From: Cronobacter dublinensis subsp. dublinensis LMG 23823
Lineage (GTDB): Bacteria; Pseudomonadota; Gammaproteobacteria; Enterobacterales; Enterobacteriaceae
Assembly: GCF_001277235.1 (NCBI RefSeq)
Contig: NZ_CP012266.1
Coordinates: 1,922,001 to 1,986,000, forward strand
Direction: 5' to 3'
DNA: 64,000 nt
The notes below the pieces were generated by a model. That model was not told the origin of the DNA. It saw nothing but the letters and a program-made list of their open reading frames with translations, and ran no database searches. A program made the translations under genes and the position numbers. This document shows, in pieces, positions 52,604 through 60,689 of the stretch. Within the stretch, counting starts at the first letter, position 1, and every line of letters starts with the position of its first letter.

Positions 52604-53812
52604 ATGCCCGTCTGGCTGGATGCTGTACCCAAAAAAGCGCCATTCGCTAAACGGCCGGTAACGCGCCGCTGGTTGCTGTTGCTCGCGATTTTTATGCTGA
52701 CGGGGGCGGTGATGACGTTCTGGAACTGGCCTTCCGCACGCGCCGGTGTTGATTTCTTGTCTACCGCGCTTGGTCTGCCTCTCTGCCTGTGGGGTTTTAT
52801 CTTCTGCCTGCGCCGTATCGGTTACAAGGCGGAACAGCGGGCGATTTGTGCCCGAAATGAGGAGCGTGAAATTCTGCTGGCCGATGAAATCCGTCGCGGA
52901 CAACGGTGCGCCTGGATTCTGGGGAGCACGGTAGAAACTGCCGCAGGAAAAGAAGCCGTCAGGCTGCTTGATGTTATGGCGCGCGCCCTGCCTGTACCGG
53001 CGCTTATCGCGTCGCGCGGGGGCGGGGCGGCGGTTCGCTACGCTGCGCTGTCCGACTATCAGGCTGATTTGTCGAAAGCGCTGGATGGCGCGCTCGCAAA
53101 AATTTCAGCATCGGTTACGCGGGTCGCAGCGCAATTGCCACCGGGCATTCCCTGCTGGTTGCTGATTGATGGTGATGAGGAAATAGCCGTTCAGCTGAGC
53201 GCATCGGCTAAAGAAAGTCTCGCCGCCAGTACGCGGCAAAACTTTCATACACTTTCGGGGACGGGGATGGCGGCATTGGACTGCTGGCTGGATTGCCACT
53301 GGGATACCCCTTCGCTTCTGGTCGCCATTACCCTGTCGTTTCCCTCAGCACCGCAGAATGGCGGTGCGGATGCCGTGACCGCCGCCATCCTCAGCAATCG
53401 TAAAGCCAGAGCGTTCCCGGACGCCATCCAACTGCATCGCCCGCAAAAGGGCCGCCCCGCTACGCTTACCGACACACTCGCAAAGGCGCTGCTGTGGTCA
53501 GGGCTTCCCGCGCAATCGCTTCGCGGCGCCTGGGTGACCGGGCCTTCATTGATAGCCGGGGCTGAATGGAATACCGCCTGTGAAAAAAACGGCGTGACGT
53601 TCAGCCTTACCGGGGAAAACACATCGCTGGATCCGGTGCTGGGCTATGCCGGAAAAGCGTCAGTGTGGCTTGCGATCGCAATGGCGCAGGCCGCGTTCGA
53701 TGCGCGTGGTGAACAGGTTGTCGTCGCACAGCCGGTCGCTGATAACGATGAAATGTGGGTTGTCGTTCTTTCCCGTCAACATGGAATAAAGGAAACGCCA
53801 GGGAATGTCTAA
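52604..53812 (+). CDS. T6SS-locus membrane protein of unknown function
   Basis: 402 residues from the ATG at 52604, two bases after the PAAR stop and overlapping tssM by eight, so clearly in the operon. Two N-terminal membrane helices (WLLLLAIFMLTGAVMTFW near residues 23-40 and LSTALGLPLCLWGFIFCL near 52-69) precede a large cytoplasmic region without cofactor motifs. I do not recognise a named family. Its location suggests a role in the membrane complex or in PAAR/VgrG recruitment, which is inference from position. Confidence 0.8.
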   Translation: MPVWLDAVPKKAPFAKRPVTRRWLLLLAIFMLTGAVMTFWNWPSARAGVDFLSTALGLPLCLWGFIFCLRRIGYKAEQRAICARNEEREILLADEIRRGQRCAWILGSTVETAAGKEAVRLLDVMARALPVPALIASRGGGAAVRYAALSDYQADLSKALDGALAKISASVTRVAAQLPPGIPCWLLIDGDEEIAVQLSASAKESLAASTRQNFHTLSGTGMAALDCWLDCHWDTPSLLVAITLSFPSAPQNGGADAVTAAILSNRKARAFPDAIQLHRPQKGRPATLTDTLAKALLWSGLPAQSLRGAWVTGPSLIAGAEWNTACEKNGVTFSLTGENTSLDPVLGYAGKASVWLAIAMAQAAFDARGEQVVVAQPVADNDEMWVVVLSRQHGIKETPGNV

Positions 53813-56800
53813 GGTAAAAAAAGGATCGCTGATTGGCGCCACAGTGGCCGCTTTGCTGTTTCTGGAAGCGATAGTCGCTTTTCTTCTGTACGCCTGCCCG
53901 CAGTGGGTGGCCAGCCATACCGGCGCAGGGCCCTTTGACGGCCCGCGTATCCTGACGGTCTGCTCGCTGCTGGCTTTCGTCATGATCCTTATGGGGTGGC
54001 TTATCGATAAAGCCTTTGAATATGCGGGCAGAGCGGGGCTACGGCTGGAGTGGGGGAAAAATAAAACGCAGGCGGCGCGGCAGGAAGAGGAAATATTACC
54101 AGGCCCGGACGATAACCCCGATGCTGTTTTCAGTGAAGCCCCGGTCATTGAGCACCTGCGGATACGGTATGGGCGATTCTGGCGGCGCAGAGTGCGTGTT
54201 TTGCTGGTGACTGGCGCGGTCGACGACATTCACAAAGCGGCACCGCGGCTCTGTAGCGAGCTGTGGCAGGAGGGCGACGGCAATGTCCTGATTTACGGCG
54301 GCGACGGGCTTTTGCCCCAGGAGGCGTCATTCCTTCATGCGCTGCAACGTCTGGGCGCCCGTTGTCCGCTCGACGGCATTATCCATGTGCTGAACAGCGA
54401 GCAACTCCCGGGAGAAACAGAGCGCGATGCGTTTGCCCGCTATCGTCATCAGGCCGCGCGTTTACTTGGCTGGCAGGCGCCGGTCTGGTTATGGCTGACG
54501 GATGAGGCGCGATGGCCGCAGGAGGCGCGCAAGGATCCCGCCATGGCCATGCTGTTTGGGCCAGACGCCACGACAGAAGACGCGATGAGAACGCTTGAAA
54601 CGCTGACGCCGCGGATGCGCCAGGTCGGTATCGCGCAGATGCTGGCCGAGCCGCGGCATGATGGTTTAGTGCATCTGGCCTTCCGGCTGCAGGGCGAGCT
54701 GAAATCCCGGCTTGGCGCATTGCTCGAAGGGTTGATGCGCGGGCCTTGCGCTTGCCGGTTACGCGGCGTGCTGTTCAGCCCGTCGCTTGTAACCGCAAGC
54801 CACAGCGCGCTTGCGCATACCCGCTTGAATTCGCCTGCCTGGCAGGCCGTGGTGGATGACTGCGCGCAGGCGCGTCCGAAAAAAACGGGCCTTGACAGGC
54901 TGCGGGCAGCACAGCTTTTTTTACTGGCTTTAGCGGTGTTGTGGGGCGGCGGAACGCTGCTGTCGCTTGGCATTAACCGTACCGATATTTATCTCGCGCA
55001 AAGCACCGCCAGCACTGCCGCCGATACCCGTTTGCCGCTTTCGCAGCGCCTGCGAAATCAGCTGGTGCTGCAGCAGACCATCGCGCGGTTGCAGTTCAGG
55101 CAGGCCACCGGCGCGCCCTGGTACTCCCGCTTTGGGCTGAATCTGGATCAGGCCCTGCTGGCGTCGCTCTGGCCGCTGTACGGGCACAACAATGCCCTGC
55201 TGATGCGGGATGCGATGGCCGCGCAACTTCACCAGCAACTGGATGCCTTTGTTCGTCTGCCGCCGGTCAGCAGGGCCAGAGCAGAGGGCGCGCCACGCGC
55301 CTATGACCTGCTGAAAGGCTATCTGATGCTGGCGCAGCCAGACAAAGTACAGGCGGACTGGTTTGCCCGAACGATGCCGGGCCTCTGGCCAACACGTGAA
55401 GGCGTGAAGGATGGCCTGTGGCGCGAGCTGTCGCCAAAACTGCTGGCGTTTTATGCGCAGAATCTTCCGGCGCACCCGGCGTGGAAAATCAGACCGGATG
55501 CCGAGCTTGTCGGCACGGTCCGCCAGATCCTGCTGAAACAGATAGGGCAGCGAAACGCCGAAGCGGGGTTGTATCAGGAGATGCTCAAACGTATCGCCAG
55601 CAACTGGCCGGATTTACAGCTCGCGGATCTCACGGGTGATACCGATGCCTCCACGCTCTTCACCACCGACGAAGTCGTGCCGGGAATGTTCACCCGCCAG
55701 GCCTGGGAAGAACAGGTGCAAAGCGCCATTGATGACGTGGTGAAATCCCGCCGCGATGCCATTGACTGGGTGTTGACCGATAAAGATCGCCTGCCGGATA
55801 ACGATATTTCGCCGCAGGCGCTGAAAGCGCGCCTCACGGAGCGCTACTTCACCGATTTTGGCAATGCCTGGCTCAGTATGGTTAACAGCATCCAGTGGAT
55901 CGAGGCGGGATCGTTATCGGAATCTATCGCTCAGTTAACCCTGCTGGCCGATGTGCGCCAGTCTCCACTGGTCGCGCTCATGAACACGCTGAATTATCAG
56001 GGGCAGACCGGCCAGAAAACCGAGGCGCTGGCGGATACGCTGGTGGATTCCGCCAAAAAGCTGATTGGCAGTCAGAGCGCGAAGCCGTTTCTTAAACAGG
56101 CGCAGGGGCCGCAAGGACCGCTGGATAGCGTCTTTGGCCCGTTGACGGGGTTGCTGGAAGGCAAAGACGGCGCGGGGGCGAGCGGTAATCTGAGCTTCCA
56201 GTCCTGGCTTTCCCGCGTTACGCAGGTTCGCCTCAAGCTTCAGCAGGTCACCAGCGCACCCGATCCCCAGGCGATGGCGCAGCGGCTGGCGCAGACGGTA
56301 TTTGAGGGGAAAGCTATCGACCTTACGGACACCCGCGATTACGGCAGTCTGGTCGCGGCCAGTCTCGGCCAGGAATGGAGCGGCTTTGGACAGGCTCTGT
56401 TTGTGCAGCCGCTGGATCTGGCCTGGCGTCAGGTGCTGGCGCCAGCCGCCAGTGGTCTTAACGAACGCTGGAAAACCACCCTCGTTCAACAATGGAACAC
56501 CGCCTTTGCCGGACGTTATCCGTTCAAAGCGACCGGTAGCGATGCCTCATTGCCGGTACTGGCGCAGTTCCTGCGCCCTGATTCCGGGCGCATCGCGACG
56601 TTCCTGAAAAACAACCTCGGCGGAATTTTGCATCAGGAGGGCAACCGCTGGGTGGTGGATCCTTCCGCAAGCCAGGGCATGACCGTGAACCCGGCGTTTC
56701 TGGACGCGATTAATCAGCTGGCCGCTATTGCGGATACGGTTTTCGCGCAGGGTGATGCTGGCGTGCGTTTTGAACTGATGGCGCGCCCGTCACGCAATAT

Positions 56801-57200
56801 TGCCCGCATGCAACTCACCCTGGACGGGCAAAAGCTCGACTACTTCAACCAGATGGACAGCTGGCGCGATTTTGTCTGGCCAGGAGAGACCTGGTATCCG
56901 GGCGTCAACCTGAGCTGGCGTACCGTCACCAGCGGGATGCAGCTTTACAGCAATAACAGCGGGAAGTGGGGCTTTATTCGGCTGCTGGGTAAAGCGCACG
57001 TCACGCCGCTCGACAGCAGCCGCCTGCAACTGGTGTGGCTCACGCCACAAGGGGATCCATTGAAATTTATTCTGCGTACTGAACTGGGTGATGGACCGCT
57101 CGCGCTACTGAAACTGCAGGGGTTTCGGCTGCCTGAAACGATTTTCAGCGAGGAAGATATAGCCCCTTCGCAGGACGAGCCCGCGCAGGATGCCGAATAA
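53805..57200 (+). CDS. tssM: TssM (IcmF), T6SS inner-membrane core protein
   Basis: 1131 residues. Two N-terminal membrane helices (about 8-28 and 48-66) and a third near 366-388 (LFLLALAVLWGGGTLLSLGI) flank the cytoplasmic domain, and a long periplasmic part follows. The C-terminal domain has the TssM/IcmF pattern MARPSRNIARMQLTLDGQ and SWRDFVWPGE near residues 995-1025. The usual Walker A sequence of the cytoplasmic domain is not visible at the expected place; VLLVTGAVDDIHKAAPRL is found instead, so this TssM probably does not bind nucleotide in the classic way. It builds the trans-envelope complex with TssL and TssJ. Confidence 0.95.
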   Translation: MSKVKKGSLIGATVAALLFLEAIVAFLLYACPQWVASHTGAGPFDGPRILTVCSLLAFVMILMGWLIDKAFEYAGRAGLRLEWGKNKTQAARQEEEILPGPDDNPDAVFSEAPVIEHLRIRYGRFWRRRVRVLLVTGAVDDIHKAAPRLCSELWQEGDGNVLIYGGDGLLPQEASFLHALQRLGARCPLDGIIHVLNSEQLPGETERDAFARYRHQAARLLGWQAPVWLWLTDEARWPQEARKDPAMAMLFGPDATTEDAMRTLETLTPRMRQVGIAQMLAEPRHDGLVHLAFRLQGELKSRLGALLEGLMRGPCACRLRGVLFSPSLVTASHSALAHTRLNSPAWQAVVDDCAQARPKKTGLDRLRAAQLFLLALAVLWGGGTLLSLGINRTDIYLAQSTASTAADTRLPLSQRLRNQLVLQQTIARLQFRQATGAPWYSRFGLNLDQALLASLWPLYGHNNALLMRDAMAAQLHQQLDAFVRLPPVSRARAEGAPRAYDLLKGYLMLAQPDKVQADWFARTMPGLWPTREGVKDGLWRELSPKLLAFYAQNLPAHPAWKIRPDAELVGTVRQILLKQIGQRNAEAGLYQEMLKRIASNWPDLQLADLTGDTDASTLFTTDEVVPGMFTRQAWEEQVQSAIDDVVKSRRDAIDWVLTDKDRLPDNDISPQALKARLTERYFTDFGNAWLSMVNSIQWIEAGSLSESIAQLTLLADVRQSPLVALMNTLNYQGQTGQKTEALADTLVDSAKKLIGSQSAKPFLKQAQGPQGPLDSVFGPLTGLLEGKDGAGASGNLSFQSWLSRVTQVRLKLQQVTSAPDPQAMAQRLAQTVFEGKAIDLTDTRDYGSLVAASLGQEWSGFGQALFVQPLDLAWRQVLAPAASGLNERWKTTLVQQWNTAFAGRYPFKATGSDASLPVLAQFLRPDSGRIATFLKNNLGGILHQEGNRWVVDPSASQGMTVNPAFLDAINQLAAIADTVFAQGDAGVRFELMARPSRNIARMQLTLDGQKLDYFNQMDSWRDFVWPGETWYPGVNLSWRTVTSGMQLYSNNSGKWGFIRLLGKAHVTPLDSSRLQLVWLTPQGDPLKFILRTELGDGPLALLKLQGFRLPETIFSEEDIAPSQDEPAQDAE

Positions 57201-57325
57201 AGGCGCGCCCTGTTTCTCCCGCCCCCCTTCATACAACGCGTCATGGCGGGGCCGGGGACGCGCTGACTTCTCCGTTCCGGCGGCTGTGCCGTCATTGTTA
57301 ACAATATAATTCAGGAAATTTGGGC

Positions 57326-59095
57326 ATGGATGATTTAACCCTGCGCTACTACGAGGCTGAAATGCGCTATCTGCGCGAAGCCGGAAAGGCATTTTCCCAG
57401 GCTCACCCGGACCGGGCGGCGATGCTGAATCTGGATAAACCTGGCGCGCGCGATCCTTACGTCGAGCGGCTTTTTGAAGGGTTTGCGTTTCTGATGGGGC
57501 GGCTTCGTGAAAAGCTTGACGATGACCTGCCCGAGCTGACGGAAGGGCTCGTGAGCCTGCTATGGCCGCACTACATGCGCACCATTCCGTCCTTGTCGAT
57601 AGTGGCGTTTTCACCTGACTGGCGCGGGCTTCGCCAGGCGGAATCGCTGCCAGAAGGCTTTTCCGTGTTATCGCGCCCGGTCGGGCCGCAAAAAACAGCC
57701 TGCCAGTACCGTACCACCCGAGAGGTCACGCTACAGCCGCTCCATCTGGCCGAGGCGCGCCTGCACACCGAAACCGACGGACGCTCCGCCATTCGCCTGC
57801 GTTTTGCGTGCAGCCAGAACGTGGACTGGACGAAATCCGGCATCGACAAAGTGGCTATTTTTCTTAACGCCGAGTACCCCATCAGTGCGGCGCTGCATCT
57901 GGCGTTAACGCGTCAGGTGCATGCCATTTATGCCCGACACGTGGGCACCCACGCTGAACGCGTGCGCTTTGAGGGCTGGTTCCGCCCGATGGGTTTTGAC
58001 GATACCGGCCGGCTGTGGCCGAAAGGGGATTCCGCCTTCAGCGGCTATCAGCTGTTACTGGAATATTTTAGCTTCCGGGCGAAGTTTATGTTCGTTGAAC
58101 TGCGCGGGCTTGAGTCCATCGGACTTTCCGCCGACAGCGACGGGTTTGAGATTGATATTGTGCTCAGCGAGGCGTGGTCTGCCGACCTGCCGTTCGAAAC
58201 AGAGAATTTTCGTCTGCATTGCGCGCCGGTGATCAATCTCTTCAGCATGGAAGCCGATCCGCTGACGCTCAATCCTCTCGAAAATGAATACCTGCTGCGG
58301 CCATTGCGTATTCAGGATGGTCATACCGAAATCTACAGTGTCGATGAGATTTACGGCGCGGTTAAAAACGGCAGGCATGCGTATGTGCCGTTTACCAGCT
58401 TTCGCCACCGGGGCGGCATGATGCGCTTTGATGCCCCGGAGCGCTATTTCCACACCCGTGTGAAGCGCGGGCCCTCCGGGCTGCACGACACCTGGCTCAT
58501 TCTGGGCGGTCGCTCCTTTGAGACAGAACAGCTGGCCGAGAAACCGGAATCGCTCTCGATACGTATCACCGGCACTAACGGTCAGTTACCTCGCAAGGCA
58601 CTGGAAAGCACGCTTATCGACCGCGTGGTGAAGACAGGTAAAGTGCCGGTCAGCGTGCTGAATCTCACGGTGCCCACCCTGCCGCTTTACCCGCCGGCGA
58701 ACGATCGTTTCCACTGGCGGGTCATGAGCCATCTGGGCTCGAACTTCCTCAGCATGATGGATAACCCGGAGGTGCTCCGCGGCACGCTGGCGCTCTACGA
58801 CTGGACCGATGATGAAATGAACCGTCGGCGTCTGGAGGCGATCGTCGCCGTGAAGCACACCCTTATTCGCCGCTTCGAACAGGGCTTTATGCAACGAGGG
58901 GTGGATATTGAAGTGACGCTGGACGCGCAACACTTTTCGGGTGAGGGCGATGTGAACCTCTTTGGCGAAATGCTGCATCGCTTCTTCGCGCTCTACGCGG
59001 ATGTGCATCTTTTTAACCAGCTCACGCTGGTATTACAACCGACAGGGAAACGACTGAGATGGCGCGAGAACCACAGTCAGCGCATACCGGGCTGA
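57326..59095 (+). CDS. tssF: TssF, T6SS baseplate wedge protein
   Basis: 589 residues from the ATG at 57326, giving the family start MDDLTLRYYEAEMRYLREAG. TssF with TssG and TssE forms the baseplate wedge. Conserved segments include DPYVERLFEGFAFLMGRLREK near residue 41, the LVSLLWPHYMRTIPS stretch near 73 and FDAPERYFHTRV near 370. It overlaps tssG by 37 nt. Confidence 0.95.
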   Translation: MDDLTLRYYEAEMRYLREAGKAFSQAHPDRAAMLNLDKPGARDPYVERLFEGFAFLMGRLREKLDDDLPELTEGLVSLLWPHYMRTIPSLSIVAFSPDWRGLRQAESLPEGFSVLSRPVGPQKTACQYRTTREVTLQPLHLAEARLHTETDGRSAIRLRFACSQNVDWTKSGIDKVAIFLNAEYPISAALHLALTRQVHAIYARHVGTHAERVRFEGWFRPMGFDDTGRLWPKGDSAFSGYQLLLEYFSFRAKFMFVELRGLESIGLSADSDGFEIDIVLSEAWSADLPFETENFRLHCAPVINLFSMEADPLTLNPLENEYLLRPLRIQDGHTEIYSVDEIYGAVKNGRHAYVPFTSFRHRGGMMRFDAPERYFHTRVKRGPSGLHDTWLILGGRSFETEQLAEKPESLSIRITGTNGQLPRKALESTLIDRVVKTGKVPVSVLNLTVPTLPLYPPANDRFHWRVMSHLGSNFLSMMDNPEVLRGTLALYDWTDDEMNRRRLEAIVAVKHTLIRRFEQGFMQRGVDIEVTLDAQHFSGEGDVNLFGEMLHRFFALYADVHLFNQLTLVLQPTGKRLRWRENHSQRIPG

Positions 59096-60138
59096 CGCAG
59101 CAATTAGGCGACGATATCTGGCGCGTCAATTTCTACCGCTTCTGCCAGTTACTGGAGCAGGATCAACCCGACAGGCCGCGACTCGGCACAACCAGCCATC
59201 CGGCGAATGACCCGGTGCGGTTCTGTTCCTGGCCGGGGATGGGGTTTCCGGCGAGTGAGTTATGCCGGGTGGAAACCGACGACGCGCACCCCGGATTCCC
59301 CATCGTACGCACCACGTTTCTCGGCATGTACGGGGTGGATTCACCGCTACCCGGCAGTTATCTCGATGACATCGCCCAGCGGCGCGAGGGGTATGAAGCG
59401 GTCTCATCGTTTCTGGATATCTTTAGTCACCGCATCGCGACGCAGTATTACCGCATCTGGCGGAAATATGCGTACCCCACGACGTTCGAGCCAGGTGCGA
59501 CGGACGCGACGTCGCAATGCCTGCTGGGGCTGGTGGGGCTTGGCATTCCCGGCACGGCTGAACATGTCGCCACACCCGTTTCCCGGTTTCTGGCGCTGCT
59601 GGGCACCATGCGTTTGCCTACGCGTAATGCCGAGGGGATCCATGCGCTGGTGAGCCTGCTGGCCTCGCACACCCATGCTGAGATTAACGAGCACGATCCC
59701 GTGAAGGTGCGGGTGACCCAGCGCAGCGGCCTGGGAAATGAAGATCGTATTCGCTTAAGGCAGCGCGCGACACTCGGGAAAACGGCGCGTGAGGCGAATA
59801 GCCGCGTGCTCGTCACGCTATCCACCCACCATCCGCAGGAAGCTGAAGACTGGCTGCCTGGAGGGCGGCTTCACGCCGACCTGCTGGCGCTGATGCGAGT
59901 GTATCTCGGTTATCGCAGCGATGCGCGGCTGCGCCTGCGCATACCGGTGCATCTGTTACCTGCACCCAGGCTTACCAGACCCCGGCGCATCCAGCTTGGC
60001 CGCACGGGCCTGCTGGGGCTCAGAGAAGGCAGGCTTAGCGATGATCGCGTTTTTATCACCGTCAATCTGGGCGGCTATTCGGCACTGGCCTGTACGACAT
60101 TGCCGCCTGCCAGGGATGGCGATTACCGCTTTGATTAA
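59059..60138 (+). CDS. tssG: TssG, T6SS baseplate wedge protein
   Basis: 359 residues. The start inside the end of tssF (37-nt overlap) is usual for these two genes. Family features are FYRFCQLLEQ near residue 26, a VSSFLDIFSHRIATQYYRIW block near 115-135 and the FL.LLGTMRLPTRNAEG segment near 178. TssG forms the centre of the TssF2-TssG wedge and contacts VgrG/Hcp assembly. Confidence 0.94.
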   Translation: MAREPQSAHTGLTQQLGDDIWRVNFYRFCQLLEQDQPDRPRLGTTSHPANDPVRFCSWPGMGFPASELCRVETDDAHPGFPIVRTTFLGMYGVDSPLPGSYLDDIAQRREGYEAVSSFLDIFSHRIATQYYRIWRKYAYPTTFEPGATDATSQCLLGLVGLGIPGTAEHVATPVSRFLALLGTMRLPTRNAEGIHALVSLLASHTHAEINEHDPVKVRVTQRSGLGNEDRIRLRQRATLGKTAREANSRVLVTLSTHHPQEAEDWLPGGRLHADLLALMRVYLGYRSDARLRLRIPVHLLPAPRLTRPRRIQLGRTGLLGLREGRLSDDRVFITVNLGGYSALACTTLPPARDGDYRFD

Positions 60139-60161
60139 TCACATTTCACAAAGGAAGAATT

Positions 60162-60686
60162 ATGCCCACAGTCAAAGGATGGCATGCGCTGACGCTTGCG
60201 CTCTGTGGCCTCATTGCCGGTTGTGGCCTTACCCAGACGGTTAAAGACGGCACAATCAGCATGGCAAAATCGGTGTTTTATAAAAAGATAAGCACGCTGC
60301 ATCTCGATTTTGCTCCCCGCGCGGCGCTTAACGTGGATGGCGACCAGACGCCGCTCGCGACCATGATAAGGATCTACCAGCTTAAGGATCGTAAAAACGT
60401 CGAGGCGGCCGATTACGGCACATTGCTACAAGACGCTGACACGGTGCTGAAAGACGATCTGCTGGCTTCCCGCGAGCTGCTGATCATGCCCAACGGCAAT
60501 GTCACGCTGGATATGCCGATGGATGAAAACGCGCAGTTTGTGGCGGTTGTGGGGCTGTTTAACCAGCCCGATCTGAAAGACAACCGCTGGCGTCTGGTGC
60601 TGACCCGCGACGATCTCGACCCGGATAAACCGCGCGTGATTGAGCCCGGCGACGGCTGGCTGAATCTCGTGGGCAGGAAGGAGTGA
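60162..60686 (+). CDS. tssJ: TssJ, T6SS outer-membrane lipoprotein
   Basis: 174 residues with a lipoprotein signal peptide and lipobox LIAGC (Cys21). The mature part has the TssJ transthyretin-like pattern: ALNVDGDQTPLATMIRIYQL near residue 55 and LLIMPNGNVTLDMPMDENA near 106. It anchors TssM to the outer membrane. It sits 23 nt after tssG and four bases before the second vgrG. Confidence 0.94.
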   Translation: MPTVKGWHALTLALCGLIAGCGLTQTVKDGTISMAKSVFYKKISTLHLDFAPRAALNVDGDQTPLATMIRIYQLKDRKNVEAADYGTLLQDADTVLKDDLLASRELLIMPNGNVTLDMPMDENAQFVAVVGLFNQPDLKDNRWRLVLTRDDLDPDKPRVIEPGDGWLNLVGRKE

Positions 60687-60689
60687 CGT

